A DNA stretch of 64,000 nt from Pyrenophora tritici-repentis. Lineage: Eukaryota > Ascomycota > Dothideomycetes > Pleosporales > Pleosporaceae. Position numbers and translations under genes: made by a program. The stretch's first letter is position 1, and each line of letters starts with the position of its first letter. The stretch is from NCBI RefSeq assembly GCF_003171515.1, contig NC_089391.1, forward strand, positions 1,054,001 through 1,118,000, given 5' to 3'. Positions 1 to 16,261 of this stretch are shown piece by piece. A model generated the notes under the pieces. That model did not search any database and was not told the DNA's origin. It saw only the letters and a program-made list of their open reading frames with translations.

Positions 1-995
1 TGTATTCGTTGTTACATTTATTAGGCTATTAAGCTCCATCTACATAGGCTTATTACCTACGGCTTTATAAATCAACACCTAACTAGTTGACTACATTTTT
101 TCTACATTAAAAAACAGCAAAAAAGACGAAACAATCTCCTCGAATTATCGGAGAATTGAACTTAGGCCTCTTTTGGGGGTCACCCACACCTTATTGTTAC
201 TTATAGTTTTTAACCGGTTAAGCACTGTCAGGCCTACGCAATGCGAGGTGTACAATATATACTATTCTACCACGATGATCAGGATTTCACTGATCATACG
301 TACCTTTTTGGTTGCATAGCGTAGTGGGCGTATACCTACGTTCTGACAAGCACTAGGAAACCAGGTTTTTTTCTATAGCTTTGTTAAGGATGGGTGGTTG
401 TTAGTGGAGATATAATGGTGGTGTGATTGTAGAGCGAAATAAGTTTAGCGCTGGAGTAAAATAGGCAGGGTATACTTTTGGAGTGTTAGCTAAAAGCTGC
501 ATCTCTGGTGTGGTTGTTTACGAAACCGTCGACAGACTATTTTATCCGTGACTTCCGGCTTACATGTGGTATCTTGACCGCTTATTCGCCGGTTTAAGAT
601 AGACAAATAGTTAAGAATGAGAATTGTTCTTTCTGTAACATTGCTTGAGTTTTGTAGAAAGCCTCGTTGGATAACTTTCGTGTAATTGATATGCTTCTCC
701 CCTTGGCGGTTGTGAATGATGGCCATATCATGCCATTGTAGCGCGCGTCACATCTCGGTACTTCTTCGCTGTAACAAACACCACCATGCGCCGATTATCC
801 ACAACGGCCCGGATACTCAGCCTTTCTCGACCTGATCGCCATGGCTGAGAGGCCCGCGTTTGGAGTAGAAGTTGCATGGTTGCAGCACGTCATTTAGGCC
901 TTTGTGAACGTAAGAGAGGCGGGATAGTCAGAAGCACAAGTAAAAAGGAGGTGGATCGATGATGAAATGGGGGTGCTGTAACAGAGCAATCGAGC
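1..995. other. gene-free AT-rich stretch upstream of the ATO-type gene
   Basis: I see no supportable gene here. The first 700 bases are AT-rich, with short open frames that resemble nothing I recognise. Around 235-330 there is a weak imperfect inverted similarity (CTACGCAATGC on the left, a diverged complement on the right) that could be a relic of a small DNA transposon, but it is too degraded to call. The last 100 bases probably hold the promoter of the gene at 996. Confidence 0.4.
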
Positions 996-1955
996 ATGGC
1001 GACCTACACTTCGACGGACGATTTAGAACGTAATGGGAAGACTGGCGTGGGTCTCACTGATGTTGAGAAACAGCGGACTGTCGAGTTTGGCTCTGCACCA
1101 GCAGCAGCACCGAAGAGTTTGGGCGCTGGCGTAAGTCTACCTGAAAGTTCGGATATGAGCCCGGCTAACTGTGGTAGACGGCACTCCCAATAGGCGTCTT
1201 CGCAACAACATTAACAACTCTATCACTGGGCCTGATGGAATGGCGCGGCGTAACCATCTACAACGCCTTCATCGCAAACTTCTTCTTCGCCGCTGCCTTC
1301 GGGCTCGTCATAACCGCACAGTGGGAACTATCCATCGGAAACGGCTTCTCCTACACCGTCTTCAGCTCCTTCGGTACGCCACGTTTCAACCTCAATGCCC
1401 AAAAGACCAATAACAACTCATAACTATCCCAGGTCTATTCTACGCGGGCTTCGGCGCTATTCTCACACCAGCGTTCGGTGTTATCGAAGCCTATGGTGAT
1501 GATAAGAAGCAGCTTAACAACGCCCTCGGCTTCTTCATGATCAGTACGTCCCTGCTTTCTTCGAACGAAGAATAAATGCGATAGATATTGATGAGTTCAT
1601 AGTGTGGACCGTTCTCACCCTCACCTTCCTAATCGCCTCATTACCCACAAACCTAGTCTTCATCGCCATCTTCTTCACCGTGGAACTGGGTTTCTTGCTC
1701 ACCTCTGCGAGTTACTTTGCTGCGGCCGACGGCCACCCAAATAGCGCGCTTGCGCTCAAGAAGGGAGGCGGGGGTTTTTGCTTCGTGTCTGGGATAATCG
1801 GCTGGTAAAACATTTACATTCGCAGCATTTTCACGACGACGGAAGCTAACAGGTATAGGTATATGATGTTTCATCTGTTGCTTAAAGATTCGATTGTTGA
1901 ATTGCCGCTTGGTGATACTTCGAGGTACTTTGCAAAGACTAGGAAGATCCAGTGA
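996..1955 (+). CDS. acetate/ammonium transporter, GPR1/FUN34/YaaH (ATO) family
   Basis: Predicted plasma-membrane transporter of the ATO family, whose members carry acetate or are linked to ammonium export. Five exons fit: 996-1130, 1178-1373, 1433-1543, 1603-1804 and 1853-1955, giving 248 residues, normal for the family. The introns are 47-59 nt with GT-AG ends. After a hydrophilic N-terminus of about 45 residues there are about six membrane segments. Family landmarks include a TALPIGVFATTL stretch where family members have NPxPLGL, an FGLFYAGFGAILTP segment, and a C-terminal GWY followed by LPLGDTS. The NP of the N-terminal signature is replaced, so the transport signature is slightly degenerate. 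Family assignment is firm; substrate is unknown. Confidence 0.85.
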
Positions 1956-2239
1956 GTGGGAGTGACGTGTGGGACCTTGTGTCGCGCGATGCCGATGAAG
2001 TGCCGGTTGTTGATGGATGTACGAGCGGCGGATTTATTATTGGGCGGTCAGAGGAAGTTGGGGGATGATGTGATTGAGGCAGTAGATGGCGTTGCGGCTG
2101 CCCTGTCGATCACGGGGTAACCGATCTGGGTTAGTGTGGGCTTGGTCCAACACCACTATTGTGTTGTATTTCTTCCTAAAACGAGATATCAGTTAATTGT
2201 AAATGTTCTAATATAAATAACGGGACAATTTCACGTATA

Positions 2240-2860
2240 CTACAATGTGTCCACGGTGGTTAATAGTGTAAATAAAAAACTATACGGGCGTAGTGCTACA
2301 GGTATACCTAGGTACGCAGTAAGTGACATGGTATCCAAGTCGCTTTTCAACCTAACATTGCCCACATTCGCGCTACCATAAAGTAATACGGATGATCCAC
2401 TGAAGATGGCCAATGTTTTGATGGATGCGAAGATGAACGCGAGGCACCCAAGCAGGAGAAAGCCGAACAAGACCACACTCCCACACTTCCACTTGATGCA
2501 ACACCTAGTCAATGATTCGACTAAGTTCAGATGAGATTAATGATTCTTTTTGAAAAATAAGGCCAGTTGACGACTATGCCGACTAGGCTATAGGCGAAGT
2601 ACGAGGCAGTGGTCACAACGACAACGACCAAGGAACCAGCACAAGTGAAGCCTACATAGCATCTAATAGACAAGCAGTACTGTGACGCCTGCCTCAATGA
2701 CATGATTGCGCCTGGTGTTTCTATCACAATTTGTGGCACCGGTAAGAAGCTCTAGATCGAATAGTACTTTGTTGTTGATTAAGTTCAGATTGGCGATAAA
2801 ACCATCATCAAGCGCGCAACACTGAACACTACTAACGAATGAGCAAACAAGTAGTCCCAA
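2240..2860 (-). other. weak hydrophobic open frames, possible decayed small gene
   Basis: Two minus-strand open segments, 2663-2860 and 2240-2512, lie in the same frame and are separated by stops; a third (2527-2739) lies in another frame. The 2240-2512 segment encodes a hydrophobic run (SVVLFGFLLLGCLAFIFAS) and 2527-2739 another (SLVVVVVTTASYFAYSLVGI). This could be a decayed or multi-exon membrane-protein gene, but I find no convincing intron set and no family resemblance. Confidence 0.15.
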
Positions 2861-5800
2861 TTACAAGACAACCACAAAACAATCGATCAAAGAGACTAAA
2901 AGCAAATAAGAACAGAGGGGTTGAACATACAACGGCCACGGTACGTACTTAGAATATCGCATTTTCATTGTGCTATCCTTACAGCCCTCACCATGACGGC
3001 CGCGCGGGCTCTGTACTAGTGCCTGAAACTAACATGTAAGTACATCCACTTGTGATGTATAAACTCTGAACTATGGTTCGTCCTCGAGATGCATTCTACG
3101 CACTGCATTGTCGTGTGGTATGCTACCATCTATTCGACTTGTTCAGAGTACAATTTATAGAACAACAGGCACTCATTGAACACAATGAATTTCCTGCGAC
3201 ACAAAACTATCGAACCCTCCAACTCTGCTAACTGGAAAGTAGATGCTCTGTTCCGGTTGTGCTAGTGTATTATGCCAGATGCCGGTTTATGAGTAGAACC
3301 CTAAACCTATACCATCCCATATACACATACAGAACCTCAAAGGGTCAAGATTCCAACACTATAATGGCCAAACTATGATGCACGACCTTTCATCCCACAT
3401 CCAATTCCACGCCCCTAACCATTGAGTGCACACCTCCTACACGATGACCCCAAACAACAAAACATACATACAGACCACAAGCCCATTCGCCACCACATCT
3501 TAACTTCGGCAGTACGGACCTTGCATAATCCGTAATGTCCAGCCCACGTTCCTGCGTCCGGTAATGGAAATGAAGGATGCGCATGCTAGACAGCTTCACA
3601 CCCACGAACGGGCCGTTCCATGCTTCTGGAAGGCGAAAACCGAACGAGCACTCCTGCGTACCTTATCAAAAGATACCAAGCATCTCCAAGGGAAGGTGCA
3701 GTGGCATATTGCATGAGGCAGTGTCTGGGACCTTCTTCTTCGGTAAGGTACATGGAAGTCATGGCATTGGACTGCGTGGGGGTGTTGGTGTGGGTGGCGC
3801 TGTACGCGCTGACATATATGGTGCCGTTATTGTAACAGGCTGAGCCTATTACATGCGCTACGCTGTGTGCGTAGCTGTCGTCATGCGATTCCTTCGAGAT
3901 ACATCTATAGGTTTCTGTCATCATCCATCTAATTCTACTTCGGCCCATCTTCGGTCCGCTCCTGTATTTATGTACAGCTAGCATCCTTTTGTAGCTCTTT
4001 GTCAAATCCACTCTGTTACAAGGCATCTCTTGATCAGTCATCTGTGTATCGTCATCGATACAGCCGCTGGGGTCTAGCCCCTTACAGTTATAGCCAGAAG
4101 GCTGTCGGAGATAACAATGTTTCAGTGGTCAATGTGGCTATATGATAACAATGTATCGGTGCTCAAGGTGGCCATATGGAACTGCATAGTGAAGTTCTGG
4201 TGAAAAACATATATTTATTACGTCGGCGCGGGATGAAAAGAATAGGAAGGAGACTGGCGGGTGATTCGCGATAAGGAACAGGAAGTGATAGTCTTGATCG
4301 ACACATCCGATGGTCCCGGGAAGATCATTTGCGGAAGATCTTCCAGATTGTGAGAACGACACGCAGATCTGATGGGTTCGCATGTAGGCACTCTGAATTC
4401 TACCGCGAGCACTGTTAGAGAGCAATCGGTGAGTTATTCAGATAGTGACATAAGCCACCTGTTGCGGATAATGCTTTGTTGTGAATTCTGCATGTCTCGT
4501 GATACTCTCATCTGGATAGTAACCAAGATGTCTGATAGTCGACAATCAGGATTAGGAAGGAGCAATCGCTCTTGCGCAGCTGACTATAGATAGGTGCTCC
4601 GTTGTTCTCGACACTTATCGGACTTGGCAAAACTACTATTGATGGAAGCCGGCGAATCTTGCGCAATCGGAGCCAATTTCCCAAGAAGGGTTTTACCTGT
4701 TCGATCGATCCAATGGCGTGTTGAATACCAATGAGGAAGGCAGTTCGCAACAGTAGATTGCCACTTGGACATGGAGGTGCTCACGATTTTCATACGAGAC
4801 TTTTCGTACGAGACCGCCTAATGATATCAACTGGCCACCAAGTTCAAGATGTACCTGGATCTCGAACCGCACATGTTGAAGCCACGAGAGATGTAGACAG
4901 GTACCCGGATGCCCGAGCGTACCTGGAGGGAGTAAGCTAACGCGAGCCGCCACCCCCTTGTATTCTTACCTAAAGCACTGCCGTGCATCCACACAACGGC
5001 GAAGCAGTGGGGTCAAGAACCGGCATAAGCGCTGGACACGATAAGGTCTTGGCATTAACGGAGCATGGACGGTCAGGGAAGGTCTTTAAAGCTTGTATGT
5101 AGATCGTCGCAGGGTCTCAGATACGTCTTGATCTCCGGGCTCCTGCTTCGGGCACTAGAGAGCTATTAGTGTAGTTTTCAGTCGGCAACCGGGGAAATTT
5201 GAGCCATGGCAAATCAGGCGATATGCATGTGGGTAGATGCATATGTGGTGAATGACGCACATGAGCCGAATGTTGGCTAAGCCATGCCGAAGTGCATAAT
5301 CTGCCTGGAGAGTTGCTCCTTGGATTCTGTCAATTTCCGATGCCGATGTCGATTTTGATACCGATAGCCACATCATCGCTTTGTTTACTTATATGCTGAC
5401 TGGGTCTGTGGCAGAGAAAACAATCCAAGGCTGCTTAGTGAGTGGGATTCCACTGTGTCATGCCGCCACGGTATTTGAAGAGAAACTAAGCTTTCAATGA
5501 GCTAGCTGGCCAAGATGTCTACCAGTCAAGTGATGAGCTGCTGTGCACCTTCTAAGTTGCGCGTGGACTTGACCCTTGACTCAGGAGCGTACCCGGGCTC
5601 TGGAGACGTAGGGCTACCACCGTCCCAATGGTAAGAAGTAGTGGAACCTGACATGAAACGCGTTTCTTTGATACCTTTTACGCTTGCCAGGTCGTGAGAT
5701 GGTCCGAAATGACACATGTACCGGTACCTATTGAACAACGTCACATGCTAGTGGGATGTTTGATCTCAGAACGCCAAGCCCTGTAGGCGCCGACAAAGCT

Positions 5801-7693
5801 CCGAATCTCCGACGCGAGGCGCCCACTGCCACAACACCACAAACCGACGTCCAGCTACAGCAGTCGAGCCGACCCCAGAGGCGGCTTGTAGGTCCTCTTG
5901 GTGGGCGGAGTGCTTGACACAAGGGGCAGGTGGATCCTCGAGACGACCGTCACTCGCTTGCGGCCTTGCGATCGACACAGTGGCTAGACACCACGTATGA
6001 AGGACCCGAGATGTTCTGGACGAGGCTTGAAGGAGCGCGCCCACTGCATTATCCGTGGGATTAGGTTCTCCTTCCTATCGCAACACACTGCAGTTTGTAG
6101 TCCGGGCTACTTCTTTTTGTGCTTGTATCTCTTCAGTCAAACCTACTCTCTTCTCATGTCTTTTATTACAGAGCGCAAGGCGATTGCGCAAGATAGCGCC
6201 CCATTTGCGAGACAATAACGGCACTCCCTCGAGGTTCGGCAAGGCCACCAGCGTTTTCGCCAAGCTTTTTGATCTGTTGCCTCTTATCTACGGTGTGGCT
6301 AATGGCAAGGTCGGCTATATTGGTCTGCATCATGCTAGATCCCAAAGAAGGAGGTGGTTTCAGCACTTAACGTGCTTTTAAGCTTAATGCTAGCGGGTCT
6401 TGGGTGGTCAGCGGATGCACGGTATTGTGACTGCTGCAAATGATTGCAACCGAAGTCGCACGTCAATTGTGTCCACCCCTTGGTGTGGTCCAATAGAACT
6501 GGGCCCGGACGAAATCGCCATGTCATGATACAGCCCTTCCTGAGCATTTTGCTTTATCGCCCCAAAAGGAAGGCCATGAGCTTAACAGTGCCAAGTCCGT
6601 CAATAAAGTCAAACGAGTATCGTTGATTGGCCAAACCTGACGCATGTCTCTGCTCTCGCCTGAAACGGCATCGGTGTAGGTAGCTGCGACTTAGTTGCCA
6701 AGAGCTCAGAGACGCAAACGACATTCCCGTAATGTCATCATAGCCTATCATCTAACGTCTAAGCCCGGCAATTGGCATCTTTGCCCCTGCGATTATGGCA
6801 GCCTCCGCGGTATCATCTTCGCCTACTTTCTCAGCCTGCTGACTGTCACAATGACCTACGACTTTGTGTATTCAAAGCTTTCCATAAAACGGTGCGTGGT
6901 CACGAAACCTCGTCTTTCTTTGTTTCTAGCTTGGCGTGTATAGCATTTGAGCCGCGACAGCCCCAGTACGCGGACATGATGGTACCAACCAGCACAACGG
7001 CGGGTCGTCCCGATGTCTTGGGTCTCGCTTTCAGGGGTGGAAAAAGAAATGGACAACGTGCCAAACCGTCCAGACCCGCCCATGCTAGCATGCCGTGCCC
7101 GTCCGATATACAAGCCCAATGGGATATGCGGAGCTGCAACCAGCAAACAATGGCAGGTGGCCCATACGGATAGAGCTCAGGTGGCAATGCTGCATGAAAC
7201 AGCTTCAATAATACTCGCCTTGCAACTGGCCCACTCATCGCATCTTCAGTCCCTTATCAGGCCTTGACAAGGGCCTTAGTCCCCGCCCAATCACACCATT
7301 ATATCGACTTCTACGTTGGTTCTCTACGCGACCTTTTTGACATCCCTAAACCAGTAAGCAGCCTTAATATAAACTGCATCACGCCAAGGCACGGACATCT
7401 GACCTTCTACTCCCAGTTTATGCTCCTCCTTCTCTGAGAACTTGCGCCCGTTCCATCAACACTACCACGGTGTCTTGGAAGTTAGTAGTGCCGGACACGC
7501 TGTAGCACCTCCCAAACTAGGTATCGGACGTCTACAACCCCCATCTCCAGCCACACTAGCGACCAGCGACAACCCACACTGTGGTAGGAATAGGCCGGCC
7601 TACACGAGATCGACTCGTCGGCGTTGCTAATCTTAGCGGAAGGCGCCATAGCATCCTGTTATATCGTGTCGACTTTGAGCAGCCCAACACGTC

Positions 7694-7700
7694 TATATAA
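7694..7700 (+). promoter_or_regulatory. TATA-like box upstream of the subtilisin gene
   Basis: TATATAA lies about 120 bases before the ATG at 7819, a plausible core promoter distance for a fungal gene with a 60-90 base leader. The leader is C/A-rich with CAACA runs just before the ATG, as is usual for strongly expressed fungal genes. Confidence 0.5.
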
Positions 7701-7806
7701 GGGATACAAGACGCCCTCTCAAAACATCAGGCTACGAGCACAGCAACACTCAGCCCATCAACAGCATCTTCTTCCCGACTTTCGTTCCAACAACATCGAT
7801 CTTTGA

Positions 7807-13190
<5,384 letters not shown>

Positions 13191-13868
13191 CGTCAGGGCT
13201 TAGTGCCTGGTGTGAGCAATTGCGAGTCATATAATGCTGAGAGAGCGACATGTATTTCCTGTCTGGGTAGTAGGTTGCTGGACTTGCTGGACCCCGCATG
13301 TCTTAGCCTCTGTATACTGTTGGCTAGCATTCACATTCTTCACTTTAAAGAAACTCCGACCCTTTCAAGGCACCGTGAGAAAACTCCATAGTGATGTAGC
13401 CATCTGAAGTAGTGGTGTTGATCAAGCGATGATCTTCGACGCATACGAACGTGTATGAAACCCTCACCTGCCGTGTCGTTTTCTGCATCATCGGCCGACG
13501 CTGACGCATCGCAATTCTGTTCCATGCGTAAGTTTCTGCGATCGCAACTATGGCAGTAGATCAAGGCCTAGATCCTCGTGTGAAGATTCGATAAGGTCAT
13601 GTCACCCAAGCCTGCCACGGCCATCATCACTTCACTAAGGCGTCGCGCACGGCCAATCACAGTCGATGACATCAGCGATCTGCGGGGTACACCCCAGTCC
13701 CTTGCGCCTTTAGGCTAGCTTTGCGCTCGCAGCTCTGATTCTCCGACTCTCTTTCCCAAGAGCCTGCCATATACTGTTTCTTCCCGCTCTATATCTTGTT
13801 CCTCGTTTATACTACACTGCTCGGTTTCAAACGAGGCTCGCAGCGACAGAACGAAAACGTCCAAGATC
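13191..13868. other. intergenic region and promoter of the motif-repeat gene
   Basis: No gene is supportable. The 100 bases before 13869 are pyrimidine-rich (CTCTTTCCC, TTCTTCCCGCTC), a common fungal core-promoter pattern, followed by an A/G-rich leader. Confidence 0.45.
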
Positions 13869-15659
13869 ATGGCGTCATACTTCGACCTCCCACCGCAGAA
13901 GGCGTCGACCGCAACATGTATAGATCAGCTGCCCCAGGACGAGCGCAAACAATTAGGGCGCATGAACAGTTTAATGTCACCCGCAGTGGCACAGATTCTC
14001 GAGGGCTTAGGCGATGAGCATTCGGACAGTGATAGCAGCGAAGGAGGGTTATCGGACGATGAGGATCAAGACGCTATTGAACACACCAAAAAGCATGACC
14101 CGATTGAAAATTTGCGCAAAAACAAGCAAAAACACGTCGCTGCACAGGCACCGAGGCCATCTTCTCTATCACCTTGCAGGAGTAATCCAAGATCTTCAAA
14201 TAGAGGGTCTGGCAAGTCAAAATCCTCGTCCACACGTACTGAAAAGGACAGCCCGGCAAAAGCCAAACTGAAGCAGCCAACAATGGCACGCTTTCATTCT
14301 CTTCGCAGCATGCTTTTCCAACAGCGAATTGAAGACAAGATAAAGACGGCAACGGAGGAAGATTGCCAGAAAGAGCAGAATTCGGCAGACAGGTGGAGAA
14401 GTCAGCACGAAGAACGGCAAATGCATCGGCCCAAGACGCCAGAGAAAGACGTGCAGCAGAAGAACGGGATTGGAAGCAGGCTCAAGATGACGATGCGCAG
14501 GATGACTACCAGAGATGCGGGAGGCATGGAGAAGATAAGAGAGGATGGGGCGCCGGTCGAGTTTAACGATCGGGCTTCGACAGCGTCGTCGGATAACGAG
14601 GGCGAGCAGGATCAAGTGTCGAGACGTCGTCAAGATAGCGACAACAAAAGTATTGACCATGCAGATGTGGAGGACCTGGTTCGGTGGGTCAGCCAGCGGG
14701 ATACTCCTAGCGATGGCGAGGCGCGGAAAGGCGGTGTTGTGGAAGTAAAGGAAGACAGCGGTCACGAAAGCATTGGAGATGCTGATGTTGATGACCTCGT
14801 TCGACATGTAAGCCGGAATCGAGAAGTCGAAGATGATAAAGAAGTCAGAGTGCACTCTGGTTACAGCGATGCGCCAACCGAGTCGGATAGCGAGTTGCAT
14901 CACGTATCCTCTGGCGAAGAGGAAGATGCAGATGATCTTGTACGCTGGATATCGCACCGGGAGGGCCCCAAGGCAGGCCCAGTACGTCGCAACCTAGAAA
15001 AGCACGATCTCGACTCAGACGTAGGAGAGCACTATGACTCCGATGTCCCAGAGCTGGGCCGATGGTTCAAACGCCACGATGGCACGAGCGGCGAATCCGC
15101 ACCGGCCTCACTGGTAGACGGAAACATCCAGGAACTCATTGAGGAGGAAGAGCGGGGTCGCCCACGCAGCAGGGAATCCGCTGACAGACCCAAGGAGAAG
15201 CGACACATGACCGAAGACGATGTCGACGAACTCGTCCGCTGGGTAACTCGCAAACACGACAAACCAACTGAAAGCGAAACCAGGGTAGAAACCCTCCAGC
15301 GCGAGGAAGAAGAGAAGAAACATGAACTAGGCATGAGTGTAGTAGACCAGGGCAGTCTGTCAAACGCAGACGTTCGAGATCTTGTCGACCATGCACGACA
15401 AACTAGCAGGGAAACATCATCGCCACCACCACCACCACCACCACCACCACCAGGAGTGGAAACCGGCGACTTGCGTGCGCTGCGCTGCGATAAGGAGCAG
15501 AAGAGTTCACGCCGAGATTTCCAAAATGACCTCAGCAGCAAGAGAGACGATCTCGATGACAAGAAAGAAGAGCAGCTTGGTATGAGCTTGGACGATGGCT
15601 CGTTAAGCCACAGCGACGTACAGGATTTGGTCGCGCATGTACAGAAGAGACAGGTTTGA
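13869..15659 (+). CDS. disordered acidic protein with repeated ADVxDLVRWV motif, function unknown
   Basis: Single-exon gene for a 596-residue, highly charged and probably disordered protein that I cannot assign to a family. A short motif centred on Asp-Leu-Val, usually followed by Arg-Trp/His-Val/Ile, recurs near residues 262-276, 302-316, 352-364, 448-462, 497-511 and 579-594. Two weaker versions lie at 392-404 (PELGRWFKRHD) and 416-427. An acidic or Ser/Gly-rich stretch usually precedes each copy. Residues 519-528 are ten prolines. Basic/Ser-rich segments (about 95-135 and 175-215) could bind nucleic acid or membranes. No signal peptide, membrane span or catalytic motif is visible. The spaced, conserved motif suggests a multivalent short-helix docking protein; that role is inference. 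Confidence 0.75.
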   Translation: MASYFDLPPQKASTATCIDQLPQDERKQLGRMNSLMSPAVAQILEGLGDEHSDSDSSEGGLSDDEDQDAIEHTKKHDPIENLRKNKQKHVAAQAPRPSSLSPCRSNPRSSNRGSGKSKSSSTRTEKDSPAKAKLKQPTMARFHSLRSMLFQQRIEDKIKTATEEDCQKEQNSADRWRSQHEERQMHRPKTPEKDVQQKNGIGSRLKMTMRRMTTRDAGGMEKIREDGAPVEFNDRASTASSDNEGEQDQVSRRRQDSDNKSIDHADVEDLVRWVSQRDTPSDGEARKGGVVEVKEDSGHESIGDADVDDLVRHVSRNREVEDDKEVRVHSGYSDAPTESDSELHHVSSGEEEDADDLVRWISHREGPKAGPVRRNLEKHDLDSDVGEHYDSDVPELGRWFKRHDGTSGESAPASLVDGNIQELIEEEERGRPRSRESADRPKEKRHMTEDDVDELVRWVTRKHDKPTESETRVETLQREEEEKKHELGMSVVDQGSLSNADVRDLVDHARQTSRETSSPPPPPPPPPPGVETGDLRALRCDKEQKSSRRDFQNDLSSKRDDLDDKKEEQLGMSLDDGSLSHSDVQDLVAHVQKRQV

Positions 15660-16261
15660 GGTCCTGTATTCACTTTGCAAGACATGGGCGTAGCTGGGTG
15701 TTTTCTTTTTCGTTTTCTGTGCGAATGGGGTTCGGAAACGGGGGGCGCTAATGGTGTGCTCGGGAACTAATGGGTTGCGGCATCGTGTGCATGGGTTAGT
15801 CAGTACGGGCGGGGTTTTCATCGGCGGATATTTGTCTGAGCGCTTCGTTTTTGTCATCAACTTTGGCACTCTGAGGAAGGAGAGGACGCAGGTGTGTTTT
15901 GTGATTTGATTTGCATTGGCGGGGGGGGGGGGGGGCAAGGGGGTAGAAATGAAGTAATGACACGTCGTACCCGAGGATTGGGATGTATGAGTATAGCAGC
16001 ATTATAAATTTTGAGCGATGATATTGGAATACCAAGTAGTAGGATTGGAAATTTTACGAAACTTTATCATGCATATCTACCATCTTGGAGATGCGCAGAG
16101 AAAACAGGACAGGGATAAAGTCTAATATAATAAACCCAAAGTATTCGTACAGGCATCAAAGAACCAGAAAAGAAAAAAGGGTTATGTTATGTTCCCAAAA
16201 AGCCAACATGCACACACTCGCCTGCAAATGCAATTCCAAACCAAACCAAACCAAACCAAAA
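15660..16261. other. intergenic region between convergent genes
   Basis: Noncoding sequence between two convergent genes, presumably both 3' untranslated regions. It contains a homopolymer run of about 16 G near 15919-15934 and a CCAAA pentanucleotide repeat at 16236-16260. Confidence 0.5.
16236..16260. repeat. (CCAAA)5 microsatellite
   Basis: Five perfect tandem CCAAA units lie immediately downstream of the stop codon of the minus-strand carboxylesterase, so within or beside its 3' untranslated region. Confidence 0.9.

Noticed and set aside
235..330. Possible terminal inverted repeats of a small DNA transposon
   Set aside because: Only about ten bases match imperfectly and no target duplication is visible.
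3586..4041. 151-codon minus-strand open frame
   Set aside because: It overlaps plus-strand frames of similar size, has no recognisable motif and no coding-type codon bias; length alone is not enough.
15382..15585. Histidine-rich frame with nine or more His in a row
   Set aside because: It is the shifted reading of the CCA repeat that encodes polyproline in the real gene.
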